Positions 41,618 through 52,232 of a stretch of 57,976 nt of DNA are shown here, piece by piece (the first letter of the stretch is position 1; each line of letters begins with the position of its first letter). The DNA is from Mesoplasma seiffertii ATCC 49495. Its GTDB lineage: Bacteria; Bacillota_I; Bacilli_A; Mycoplasmatales; Mycoplasmataceae. The stretch is from the NCBI RefSeq assembly GCF_000518725.1, contig NZ_JAED01000008.1, positions 1-57,976 on the forward strand, written 5' to 3'. Position numbers and translations under genes: made by a program. A model generated the notes under the pieces. The model was not told the origin of the DNA. It saw nothing but the letters and a program-made list of their open reading frames with translations, and made no database searches.

Positions 41618-43081
41618 ATGAACGATAAGTACCGTTTAATTGATAATCAAAACTTAAATGAGTTTGCTAGAAATCATGTTTCTAAAGAACAAGACTGATA
41701 TAACAATCAGTATCATTTAAGTGCATTTTCAGGATTAGTAAATGATCCCAATGGTTTAGTATTTTATAAGGGTAAGTACTATATCTTTATGCAAAACTGC
41801 CCATTTAGCCCTGAACATAAAAACAAGTCATGATTGTTATATACAACAGTTGACTTTGTTAATTATATTTATGAAGGAATTACAATTACTCCATCATTTT
41901 GAGGAGATAGCCATGGTGCATTTTCAGGAAGTGCCTATGTTCATAATGATGAACTATATTTCTACTATACGGGAAATATCAAAATTGGAACTGATGGAGA
42001 TCGCACAAGTTATACAATAAAAGCTAAGGTTGATATTGAAAATAAACGTGTTGATAAAAAAGTACTTTTTGAAACTGACAAGCAAGTTTATACAGGGCAT
42101 TTTAGAGACCCAATTGTTTTTGAAAAAAATAAGCAATTTTATATGTTAAACGGAGCACAAAGTTTAGATTTAAAAGGAACAATTAACTTTGCAACTACAC
42201 CAGATCTTGAAAGTGATAAATGAGTTTCATTAAAAGATGATGATTTTAATATTGGAACTCGTTTGGAAAACTATATGCTGGAGTGTCCTAATTATTTAAG
42301 TATTCAAAATCGTGATGTTATTTTCTTAAGTGTTGAACAAAAAGTCTCATTCGCGGAAGGCGGTCATCATGTTTGATACTTAACAGGAAACTTTGATAAT
42401 CAAATGAATTTTAAAGAAGTTGCTCCAATACGTAAGTTAGATCAAGGATTGGATTATTATGCACCACAAGTATTTAATAATACTGGTGATCGCAAAATCA
42501 CAATGGCATGATTGGGAAATTCTCAATCAGAACCAAAAGCTACATTTGAACATCATTGATCAAATCAATTAACTGTACCACGTGATGTAAGTTTAAAAAA
42601 TGATCATTTGTATCAAAAACCAGTTGTTGAACTAGAAAAGTTGCGAGTTAAAAACATTACTCAACAAGATAAACTTAACTACGAAAATGGATTGCTGGAA
42701 ATTGATTTATTAAATGAACAAAGTCAAAGTGAGTTTATAATTGAATTTGCTAACGAAAAAAATGAAAATATTAAAATAGTTTATAAAGATAAAAAGTTTG
42801 GTTTTGACCGTAGTCAATGTAGTTATGTAGAACCAATAAGTTTACCAAACCTTTATAGTTTTGAAATTGAAAAAATTACGGATTTAAAAATTTTGGTAGA
42901 CCGTAGTTCAATGGAAATTTTTGTTAATGAGGGTCAAGAAACGATGGCTGTTAAATTCTTTGTAAAAGAACATAAGCAAATTAAAACTAATTTAAAAATT
43001 ACTAATGCATATCAATTGCAACCGCATAAAATTATTTACAATAATATTTTATTTAGTAATCATCATGAAAGTGGAGAATAA
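41618..43081 (+). CDS. scrB: Sucrose-6-phosphate hydrolase, GH32
   Basis: The 487-residue cytoplasmic enzyme splits sucrose-6-phosphate into glucose-6-phosphate and fructose. The three GH32 acids are present: nucleophile Asp43 in LVNDPNG, transition-state Asp164 in FRDP and acid/base Glu222 in LECPN. The C-terminal beta-sandwich (about from residue 340, with VDRSSMEIFVNEG) is complete. AAAGAAAATG-like spacing gives a modest ribosome-binding site. The fructokinase gene follows after 2 bp. Confidence 0.95.
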
Positions 43082-43083
43082 AT

Positions 43084-43998
43084 ATGAAACATAAAATTGT
43101 GTGTTTGGGAGAAGCACTAGTTGATGTTTATAACAACAACGGAGTCATAACTGAACAAATTGGGGGAGCTTCATTTAATGTGGCTGCTAGCTTAGGAAAA
43201 TTACAAAATGAATTATTGTTTTTAGGAGCAGTTGGAAATGATCAACAAGGTCAAGCAATTATTCAAAAAATGAATGACTACAATATTCAAACAAAATTTT
43301 TGCAAGTTAATAATCAACCAACGACTAAAGCTTTAGTAACTTTAGATAAGTTTAATGATCGTAACTTTGAATTCATTCGTGGGGCCGACCAAAATTATCA
43401 TTTAAATATGGCAGAACTTAAAAAGGAATCAATAGCTGCAATCCATTTTGGAAGTGCAACTGCTTTTTTAGGAGGATCACTACAAGATGCCTATAATCAA
43501 CTAACTGACTATGCAATTCAAGAAAAAATATATTTTTCATTTGACCCTAATTTTAGAGACAAATTGTGAAATAGTGAAAGTAAGGTAGCAGAATTTATTC
43601 AATATTGTCAACCATTATTAAAAAATGCAACTTTAATTAAGCTAAGTGAAGAAGAATTGGAATTATTAAGTAATGGACAAAATAATGAGGATCGTTTACA
43701 TAATTTAATGAAAATTAATAGTCAAGCGCTAATTTGTATTACTCAAGGGTCAAAAAGTACTTTATTTGCTTGAAACAATGAAATTGATGAGGTTCCAGTT
43801 GTTAAAAGCGAACATGTCGTAGACACAACTGGAGCAGGTGATTCATTTATTGCAGGATTAATTAATGAGATTTTAGATCGCAAGATTAATTGTGACTCAG
43901 ACAAAGATGAAGTTTATGCAGCTATTTATGCAGCAAATAATTTTGCAAAAGCTTCAGTCGAACATGTTGGGGCGTTGACATTTCTAAACTTTATTTAG
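43084..43998 (+). CDS. scrK: Fructokinase, PfkB family
   Basis: The 304-residue ribokinase-family enzyme phosphorylates the fructose released from sucrose-6-phosphate. PfkB motif 1 is GGASFNVAASLGKL, and motif 2 is DTTGAGDSF with catalytic base Asp253. GGAG precedes the ATG, which is 2 bp after scrB. It completes the sucrose operon. Confidence 0.94.
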
Positions 43999-44001
43999 TA
44001 T

Positions 44002-44027
44002 GGCACCATTTTTAATGGTGCTTTTTA
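44002..44027 (+). terminator. Intrinsic terminator of the sucrose operon
   Basis: GCACCATT and AATGGTGC flank a 3-nt loop, followed by TTTTT. Confidence 0.9.
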
Positions 44028-44074
44028 TTTGATATATACTTTTAATAGAACAAGCTACAACAAGGAGAACATAT

Positions 44075-44803
44075 ATGAAACCAACGAAACCTCTAATTGC
44101 AATCACGGGAGCATCTTCAGGAATTGGTAAAGCAACTGCAGAGTTGTTTGCATCAAAAGGATATCCAGTATTATTAATGGCTCGTCGTATTGAAATTTTA
44201 GAAGCAATGAATATTGAAAATAAGGTTACAGCTCAAGTAGATGTAACAAAAATTGATGAGATTCGTCAAGCAATTGCTAAGGCTGAATCAATTTATGGGC
44301 CAGTAGATTTATTAATTAACAATGCTGGAATCATGCCAATGGATAAATACGTTGATCAATCACTTCAAGATAAGTACGCCACTTTAGACGTTAATATTAA
44401 AGGTGTTATTAATGGAATGGATTGTGTTTTAAAAGCAATGAATGCTCGTAAACATGGAACTATTATCAACATATCTTCAACTGCTTCACGTTGAACTTCA
44501 GTTGATCATGCACTATACAATGGTTCAAAATTCGCTGTAAATGCGATTACTGAACAAGCTCGTCGGGAAAATGCCGAAAACAATATTCGTTTTATTTTAA
44601 TTGAGCCAGGAATTGTTGATACTAATTTGTTAGATACAACAACCAACCAAGAAGTTTTAGAAGCATACTTAATTAATAAGAATAAGCTTAATGGAGGATT
44701 ATCTTCTGAAGCGATTGCTGAGGTTATCTTATATAGTTATGAACTACCGCAGCATATTAATATCAAAGAACTATTAATCACTCATACCAATCAAAAAATT
44801 TAA
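44075..44803 (+). CDS. Short-chain dehydrogenase/reductase
   Basis: The 242-residue classical SDR has the cofactor motif TGASSGIGKA, NNAG, a Ser in INISSTASRW and catalytic Tyr148-X3-Lys152 (YNGSK). ARR after the second strand favours NADP(H). It stands alone after the sucrose terminator, with AAGGAG upstream. The substrate cannot be inferred; many relatives reduce small carbonyls or are annotated oxidoreductases of the YdfG type. Confidence 0.92.
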
Positions 44804-44953
44804 AAAAGTGAAAGTAATTATTGAAAATGTAGTGTAAAATTATTAAAAATAATTACTTAATAACTAATCTAACGTTATCGCGATTAGTGAACTTTAAAAC
44901 AGAAATAATATGCATTCATTTTAAAGATTAATTTAAAAAGAAAGAGGTAGTAT

Positions 44954-46732
44954 ATGGCGAATATTCGATTTATGCCAATTGGTGGTCAAGATGAACGAGG
45001 AAAGAACATTTTTGCTTTAGAAGTTGATCAAGATTTGTTTATTTTTGATGCTGGAATTAAGTTTCCTGACAAAGGAATTTTAGGAGTTGACGTTGTCATT
45101 CCTAAATTGGACTTTTTAAAAAACAATGTCAAAAGAATTAAAGGGATTTTTATAACAAATCCAGCGTCTTACAATTCAGGGGCTATTAGTTATATTTTAA
45201 AAGAAATTGATGTGCCAGTTTATTGTAATGAAATAACAACAGTTGTATTAAAAATTAAGGCGCAAAGATTACGCGTTAAAAACAAAGAGCAAAATTTCCA
45301 TATCATTAAAGAACATGATATTTTAGAATTTGGAAAAGTTAAGGTGGAAGTTTTCCGCACAACTTCTAGTTCACCTCAATCATGTGGATTTGCAGTGCAT
45401 ACTGAAAATGGGGTTATTGTTTATGCTGGAGATTATATTATTGACGGAAAAGAACAATCATACTTTTCAACTGATTTTACTCACTTAAATGAGATAAGCA
45501 ACAAGGGTGTTTTAGCATTAATCGCTGACACTGAATTTGCTTCAAGAATGGACTTTACAGTTCCAAACCATAAAATTGAAAATTATATTGCATCACCGTT
45601 TAAAGAAAAGAAAACAAAAATTGCTATTGGAATTTTTGAAGAAGATATCTTTAAATTAGGAGAAATTTGCATGGCCGCTAAAGAAAACGGCAGAAAAATA
45701 GCTGTTTATGGTCGTACAATGTCAGCAATTATTGAGTCAAACATGATTAATGAAAATTTAGTTTTAACCAAAGATGATTTATTTTCTGTTGAAGAATATA
45801 TGAACTCAGAAAATGGAATTTTAATTATTTCAGGAACTGGTGATGTTTTATATTCTAAGTTGGCAAAAATTGCTAATGGGAATGATGAAGTTGTTGAGTT
45901 TAAGGAAAAAGATTTAATTATTTTAGCAACTCCCCCAGCAGCAGGAGTTGAGAAACGCCATGCACAAATTCTCGATGAGTTAGCAAGAACTGATGCGCGT
46001 TTAATTGCTTTAAGTGATAAAAACATTTGATCAATGCATGCTTCTTATGAAGACGTTAAAATGCTTGTTTCAATTATGAAACCAAAGTACTTTGTTCCGG
46101 TAAAAGCATTGTATAAAGATTTTTTAAAAGCAGAAAAAGCAGCCATCGAGGGTGGAGTTCATCCAGAAAATGTCGGAATTATTGATAATGGAGAGATTTT
46201 AGTATTATCAAAAAATCACTTAGCAATTAGCCAAGAGCGCGTTGAGACCGGTGATGTCTATGTTGATGGTGTTGGAATAGGTGATGTTGGAAGTGTTGTG
46301 TTAAATGAACGAAAACAATTGGCAACTGATGGTGTTATTATTGTTGGAGCTACAATTGATACAAGAAATAAAGAACTAGTTTCTTTAATCGATACTCAAA
46401 TGCGTGGAGTTTTATATATTAATGAAGATAATCCAATTTTTAAGATTTTACAAAAGCAAATTGCTGAAATTATTAAAAAAGGTGAGTCATTGTTTAGAGA
46501 AGCACCAGAACAATATGATTTAAATAACATTAAGCGTGAAATTATTTCGAAAGTTCGTTCATCAATCAAGCAAGAGTCAGGTAAACAACCAATTGTTTTG
46601 GCAATCATAAATGAAATTGATGGCAAAGAATATGTTCCGTATATTCGTAATACTCGAAACGTTACAAACTATCAAAATAAGAAAACAAATTATCAAAAAA
46701 AATCGTCATTTAAAAAGCCTAAACAAAACTAA
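44954..46732 (+). CDS. RNase J-family protein lacking the metal-binding motif
   Basis: The 592-residue protein follows the RNase J layout: metallo-beta-lactamase core, beta-CASP domain, C-terminal domain and a Lys/Asn-rich tail. It starts with MPIGGQDERGKNIFALEV. The HxHxDH metal site that should follow IFIT is replaced by NPASYN (residues 69-74). IYAGDY (VYAGDYIID) and SMHAS remain. It is therefore probably not a nuclease on its own but a partner of an active RNase J, as J2 subunits are in Firmicutes. A hairpin (44864-44887) lies in the leader. Confidence 0.88.
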
Positions 46733-46795
46733 TAATTTTTTTAAGATATTAAAAAATTATTTTAAAAACTTAAAAAACAAAGAATAAGCTTTAAA

Positions 46796-46846
46796 AACAG
46801 GAGATTTTGTCCCAATTTTGGACAAACTCTTGTTTTTTTTTTTTTT
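46796..46846 (+). terminator. Terminator with T14 tract after the RNase J homologue
   Basis: ACAGGAG and CTCTTGT, then TTTGTCC and GGACAAA, pair with a small bulge around CAATTTT, followed by T14 (46833-46846). Confidence 0.88.
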
Positions 46847-47152
46847 TGTTAAGTTATATAAAGATAGAAAACAATTAGGAAATAGCGTTGCTAATTAAAA
46901 TAACTATCAAATTGAAAAATTAAATTCTGAAAAGCAAAGAATTTAATTAGAAGGGCATACATACAAAATAAGAATATTTATTAAGTAAAACTTATTGCAT
47001 GTAAGAAAACATTTGAGTTATGTTAAGCAGATAACTTAAATCTATAGGTATATATTAAAAGTTTTAAGTAAAACTAGTAATGGTTTTTTAAAGTACATTA
47101 ATTGAAACTTATATATTAAATAACAAAAACAAAAAGAATGAGGTAAAAGAAT
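46847..47152 (+). ncRNA. Gene-free 306 bp with three tandem hairpins; structured RNA or leader candidate
   Basis: No gene is open on either strand. A two-tier stem (GATAG 46863/CTATC 46904 outside, AATTAG 46873/CTAATT 46891 inside) is followed by TTAAATTCT/AGAATTTAA (46920-46928 with 46938-46946) and AGTTAT/ATAACT (47016-47021 with 47031-47036). It lies between a terminator and the pseudo-EIIA gene, so it may be a long 5' leader or a small RNA. No known family is recognised. Confidence 0.3.
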
Positions 47153-47644
47153 ATGTTTGCTAGAAAAAAAATAACTAAAATTTTCGCCCCAGCTGATGGC
47201 GATATTGTTGAATTGAAAAATAGTACTAATCCGTTGATTAAAGAGCTTATTGCTAAAGAGGGATTTATTTTAAAAACCCATAAGCAATCATTTTTATCCC
47301 CAATTTCGGGAAAAGTGGTAATGTCTTTGAAAACCAAGAAGGCTTATAAAATCAAAAATAAAGCCGGAGTCCAAGTTCTATTATTTTTAGCGTTGGAAGG
47401 AAACTATTGAGTTTTTGATAAATTCTTTTCAAAAGTTGACAATAATCAAAAAATTAAAGCTGGTCGTCCTCTTTGTGATGTTAGTTTAAAAAGACCTAAA
47501 AGTAATTCAGAAAATACTTCAAAAACAGAAGTTAACCAAATTATTGAGATTCCTATTTTAACAACAAGTAATAATGAAAAAACCTTAAAAGTTTTAAAGT
47601 TTGGAACTGTTAAAAAAGGTGATCTAATTGCAATTTTGAAATAA
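47153..47644 (+). CDS. EIIA-Glc-like protein without active-site histidines
   Basis: The 163-residue protein is a clear homologue of crr at 22986: IFAPADGDIVEL, FLSPISGKVVMSLKTKKAYKIKNKAGVQVLLFLAL and the end LKFGTVKKGDLIAILK all align. The first histidine is Lys63 (TKKAYK for TKHAYG) and the phosphorylated one is Leu79 (LLFLAL for LLIHIG). It cannot carry phosphate. It heads a cassette with a membrane protein, an ABC ATPase and a coiled-coil protein (42 bp to the next gene). A sensor or binding role is inferred; loss of function by decay is less likely, as the frame is intact. Confidence 0.88.
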
Positions 47645-47685
47645 ATAGTCTTTAACAATTAGCAATAAAGTATGCAGGAGGAAAA

Positions 47686-49575
47686 ATGGCATCAAATCTT
47701 AAAACAGAAAATAAAGCAGTCTTATCTGAAACAAAAAAAATCCAAACAGCAACAAACATGAAAAAAGGAAGCACAGTAAGTTTTTATAGACTGCTAAGTT
47801 ATTTCATTAAACTTATTTTTATTGATAAAGCCTTTTTAATCATCTTTGGTATTGGAATTGCGTTTGGTATTGGATTTGGTATTTTAGCAAGTGTCCAAAA
47901 ATCACCGATTACAATTTTTAACTGATACTACTTAATTAATACAGTTTTGCTATTGCTATTAATTGCTAGGCTAGTGACTTACTTTTTACATAACAAATTT
48001 GAAGATCAAACGATGACAATTATTATTCAACAGAAAACAAAAAGAATTTATATTTTGTTAAGTATTTGGTTAGCAATTTTTTTAAGTGTTTTAGTTTTAA
48101 ACCTAATTGCGACAATGGCCATGGTTTTACTAAATGTAAGTAACCTTTACTCAATTCACTACTTAATGGTGAATATAATTTATCAAACTGCTTGTTCAGT
48201 GTTTTTAATAAGTTTCATGTTTTTCTTAACATTAACTTGCAAGCAACAAATCGTTTCGATAATTTTGTCATTTGTACTATTATCACTATTCATATCTAGT
48301 TTACCGCAACAATTTTATGATACAAAAATGAACAATACTCAAATAACTTTTGTAGATAAAAATGGAGGTCAAATCATTTATAAAGCTTCTGAAATTAATG
48401 AAGCAATTGCATTTAATGAAAACGTAAGCAAGGGACAAATTAGATTTCCTCACTTAAGCAAGTATATTAATGATTACTATATTAAAAATCATTATACAAT
48501 TGCAAACTTTGAAAATAAATCTGAAATTCAATCACGATTAAAAATGTGAAGTGACCTAAATCTTATAAATACTAGAGAAGAGACAATCATAATTGGTGGT
48601 CAAGATAGCACTCAACTTAAAATTGAAAGCATCAATGCTCGAAGTGGATTAGAAGGTTTTGAAAAAGATGATATTGTAGAAATCAATTTGGTTTTTAAAA
48701 ACAAATTTAAAAGCATTAATGAAATTAAACAATTGGAAAAAAATGAAAAAAACAGTGCCAAAAAATCAATTTTAAAAGACTTAGTTAGTTTTTATGATTA
48801 TTACGATGCGACATTTAAAGCTGCCTATCAAAATCTAAATACTTCAAATAAAGTTTTAGAAAAAATGTGAAGTATTAATTATTCTAACTTCGGAAAATAC
48901 TTATCATTGCAATTAGTCAGTGATGAATCAGTAATCACTGTAGTTGATAATGTTGGAGGAGTACAAACTAAAAAAGGCGCAAGTGCAAACATTTCAAATG
49001 GATTGTTCCAAACTTACTTATTTAATAACTATTTTGCTTCATCAAGTTCAAAAAATTATGATTTGCTTTTTGCAACTGAAAGAAGTAGTGGCGAATATGC
49101 TGATAACTATAAAATGCTAATTGATAGCATTTCAAGAGAAATGTATTTTGAGTTATTCATTAGAGTTTTAGAAGATAACTTTATTAATCAAACTTCAAAT
49201 TACGTAATTATTACTGAATCTCAAGTCATTAATAACGATCAGTATAAAGCTTACGAAAGCTATGCTAATAACTTTAACTTACTAAGTTTAGGATTATTTC
49301 CCGCTAATATGAACAGTTATTTTGAAACTTTCGCTGGTAAAGCATGAGATCAATATTGATTCAATTTTAACAGTAAATCATTTATTGATTTTAAAACTCA
49401 AGACAACATCTTTTTCACAAAAGTGAAGTTTAAATTTGCTGTAAATGATCAAACTCGCCAAATTACTGGTGTTGATAGACCAAATATTCATTTTTATGTT
49501 GGAACACAAGTTATTTTCCTAATAATTACTGCAACTTCATCAATCATTATGTTCATCAGAAAGGACTTAAAATAG
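47686..49575 (+). CDS. Large membrane protein, ABC permease-like, with ectodomain
   Basis: The 629-residue protein has five hydrophobic helices in the first 215 residues (for example FLIIFGIGIAFGIGFGILA, YLINTVLLLLLIARLVTYF, LLSIWLAIFLSVLVLNLIATM), a roughly 380-residue hydrophilic region rich in Asn, Ser and Lys, and a last helix at the C terminus (VIFLIITATSSIIMFI). This five-plus-one layout fits an ABC-2-type permease with a large external domain between helices 5 and 6. GGAGG lies upstream of the ATG. The ATPase gene begins 2 bp after its stop. No family is recognised. Confidence 0.8.
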
Positions 49576-49576
49576 T

Positions 49577-51094
49577 ATGGCAAAAAAACAAATACTTAGT
49601 TCACAACAAAGTGAATCAATGACTACCGATATTGTTAAGTTTGACAATTATTTAAAAAGGTTCACATACAAGGAACAAATTGGTCCTTTAAATTTCACAA
49701 TTAGAAAAAACAAAGTGACGATTATTATTGGACGAAGTGGTTCAGGAAAATCTGTAATTTTAAATTCAATTATGGGTTCATATGCGCGGTATAAGGGAAC
49801 TATTGATATTGCTGGTTACCGAAGAAAGTCAAGAAATGGTTATAAAGTTAATAACGAAATTGGATTTTATACCCAAATGGATTTTATAAATTATGATATC
49901 ACTTTAAGAACTTATTTAAATCAAATTGCAAAAGTAATGGGATTAACTAAAGAGTTTTCTGAATTTCAAATTCAGCAGTTACTAGATTTATTTCAGCTAA
50001 ATGAGCACAGTGAAAAAAAACTAAAGGACTTTTCATGAGGAATGAAAAATAGGTTAAATTTAATTATTAGTTTATTAAAAGATCCAAATCTGATCATTTT
50101 AGATGAACCTGGTGCAAACTTAGACTCATTATGAAGAAAAAAGATTAAGGAAATTTTATTGGAGTATAAAAACAATGATAAGACAGTGATTATAGTTGTC
50201 CATAATATTGATGAAGTCTTTGATATTGTTGATGACATTATCTTAATTGAACAAGGACAGATTATCTATAAATCAGAGTTAAAGGATTTAAAACTTTATT
50301 TGCGAAGCAGACTTTTTTTCAAAACAGATATCGCAAAACATCCATCATATAACGAATTTAAAAAGCAACTTTTAGAATCTGGTTTTGAAATTTTTGAAGA
50401 GGATTTAGAGAGTAAAACTTTAGAAATTGGAGTTTTAAAAGAAGAAGCTCATAAAATTAACTTTTTAGTAGCAATGATCATTAAGTTCAATATGTTTTTA
50501 GAAGAAATAATTAATGTACCAATGAATTTTGAATCAATTTATAACTCATTAGTTTTCTCTGAGAATCTTAAGGAGCTAGAGTTTTATGTTAAAAGAATTA
50601 GTCCTATAAGTAGAGTAAGATTACGCTCATTATTGAGAACATCAAAACATAAAATAAAAAATCAAATTAAAAATTCATCAAGTGCAGAATTTGTTGAAGA
50701 AAAACGTCGATTACTTTTAGAAAATAAAATGCTAATAAAAAATTTAATGCGAAAAAAATATGATTCCAAAAATGTGAATATTCTTAATAACATTTTAGAA
50801 AAACATTTTCATAACAGTAAACCTTTAAATACGACAGAAATGGATCTATTAAAAAATACTTTGAAAGAAATGTTATCCCAAAATCTTTTATGCAAATATG
50901 AAGCAAAAATTATTAAATTGGGACTTGAAGTTGCTTTACGCCAAACTAAAAATGAAAAAGCATTTTCTGCATTTGAAAGTCTACTAAAAATGAATTCTGG
51001 AAATCCAAAAAACTTAAAAGTTACTCATGTAAGCAAAAACTTGATTAAAAATAACCCAATCATACAAGATCATAAAAATCAATTATTTTGATAG
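49577..51094 (+). CDS. ABC ATPase with long C-terminal extension
   Basis: The 505-residue protein has an intact nucleotide-binding domain: Walker A GRSGSGKS, signature FSWGMKNRL, Walker B LIILDEP and H-loop VVHN. After about residue 245 it carries a 260-residue, mainly helical charged extension without a family match (KRRLLLENKMLIKNL, ALRQTKNEKAFSAFESLL). The true stop is TAG at 51092, one codon after a TGA Trp. It should drive the membrane protein encoded just upstream. Its length parallels the extended but degenerate ATPase at 31232. Confidence 0.88.
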
Positions 51095-51111
51095 ATCAGA
51101 AAAGAGGCTAT

Positions 51112-52209
51112 ATGAATAAAAATTTACGAACAAAATACTTTTCGATTGAAGAAAGTGGAAACACCTTTAATATCAAGGACTACAATAATAATTTAGTTCA
51201 AAACTATGAAAACTATTTAGATGCAGTTGTTGATATTCAACTGCTTAATGAAAAAATGAGTCAAACTCAAAAATTGGAAAATGAAGTAAATTTGAAACTT
51301 AAGAGTGTTAAGGTTCAAGCAAATGTGCATCATGAAAATAATGTTCTTGATATTGACGAAGAAAAATATTTAGATATTTTAGAAAAAACAGAAATTTTAA
51401 AACAAAATCTTGAAAAATTGGGAGCAGAAGCTGAAGCATTAAATCAAAAAAAACTTGTCAAGCAACAAGCCGCAGCTAATCAAAAAGTTGAAAAACAAAC
51501 GTCAGTAAGAGTTTTAAAAGATTTTTTAGAATATGAAAATAATGTCTCTCAGCAAGATCTAGAAACTTTAAAATCAGAAATTTTGAGTAAGGTTAAAGAG
51601 ACTCTTAACAGTATTAATCTTGCCCAACTTAATGAAATAGTTGTTAAAAATAAAAGTTTAGAAAAAGCATTTTTAGTTATTCAAGAGCAAGTAACTAAAA
51701 ACTACGCCGAAATGATAACTTTCCAAAATGAAATTCGCAGCGCGTTACAAGAGCTAACAAGTGACCAAAAAGCTTTTTTATCAAAAGATGAGTTTGATAA
51801 AAGTCAACTTCTGCTAAACGAATTCAATACTGCTCAAAATGATCAACGGTATATCAAAATTGACCAGATTGAGTTGTTATTTGAAAAATATTTGAACTTA
51901 AGCAAACCTAAGGCAGCTAGTAAAAACCCAAAAAAAGCAACGTCAACTAAATCAACTTCTAAAAAAGTTGGGGTGAAAAAACCAACAACTAAAAAAGTAG
52001 TTGAAAAGAAGACATTATCTAAACCTCCGACTAAAAAAATAGCTGTTCCTAGTCAACCATTAGCTGACGAATTTGATGTCGAACCTATTATGAATTCAGA
52101 TTCTAAAGCAACTGAATCAAAGGACTTACTCGACTATGAAAAAGCTTTTTTGGAATTACAAAAAAATGGTTCACTTAAAAGCTATATAAAAAATCTGATT
52201 AAAAAATAA
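51112..52209 (+). CDS. Coiled-coil protein with Lys/Pro/Thr-rich segment
   Basis: The 365-residue soluble protein consists of helical, heptad-like segments (residues about 30-240; ILEKTEILKQNLEKLGAEAE) and then a histone-H1-like basic segment (about 260-315: KKATSTKSTSKK, KKPTTKKVVEKK, KPPTKK), ending in an acidic short tail. ATG 51112 is chosen because AAAGAGG lies just upstream. It follows the ATPase by 17 bp. It could be a scaffold linking the ATPase extension to nucleic acid or cytoskeleton. Function is unknown. Confidence 0.78.
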   Translation: MNKNLRTKYFSIEESGNTFNIKDYNNNLVQNYENYLDAVVDIQLLNEKMSQTQKLENEVNLKLKSVKVQANVHHENNVLDIDEEKYLDILEKTEILKQNLEKLGAEAEALNQKKLVKQQAAANQKVEKQTSVRVLKDFLEYENNVSQQDLETLKSEILSKVKETLNSINLAQLNEIVVKNKSLEKAFLVIQEQVTKNYAEMITFQNEIRSALQELTSDQKAFLSKDEFDKSQLLLNEFNTAQNDQRYIKIDQIELLFEKYLNLSKPKAASKNPKKATSTKSTSKKVGVKKPTTKKVVEKKTLSKPPTKKIAVPSQPLADEFDVEPIMNSDSKATESKDLLDYEKAFLELQKNGSLKSYIKNLIKK

Positions 52210-52232
52210 AGAATGAGTTAAAGGAAAAAAAT

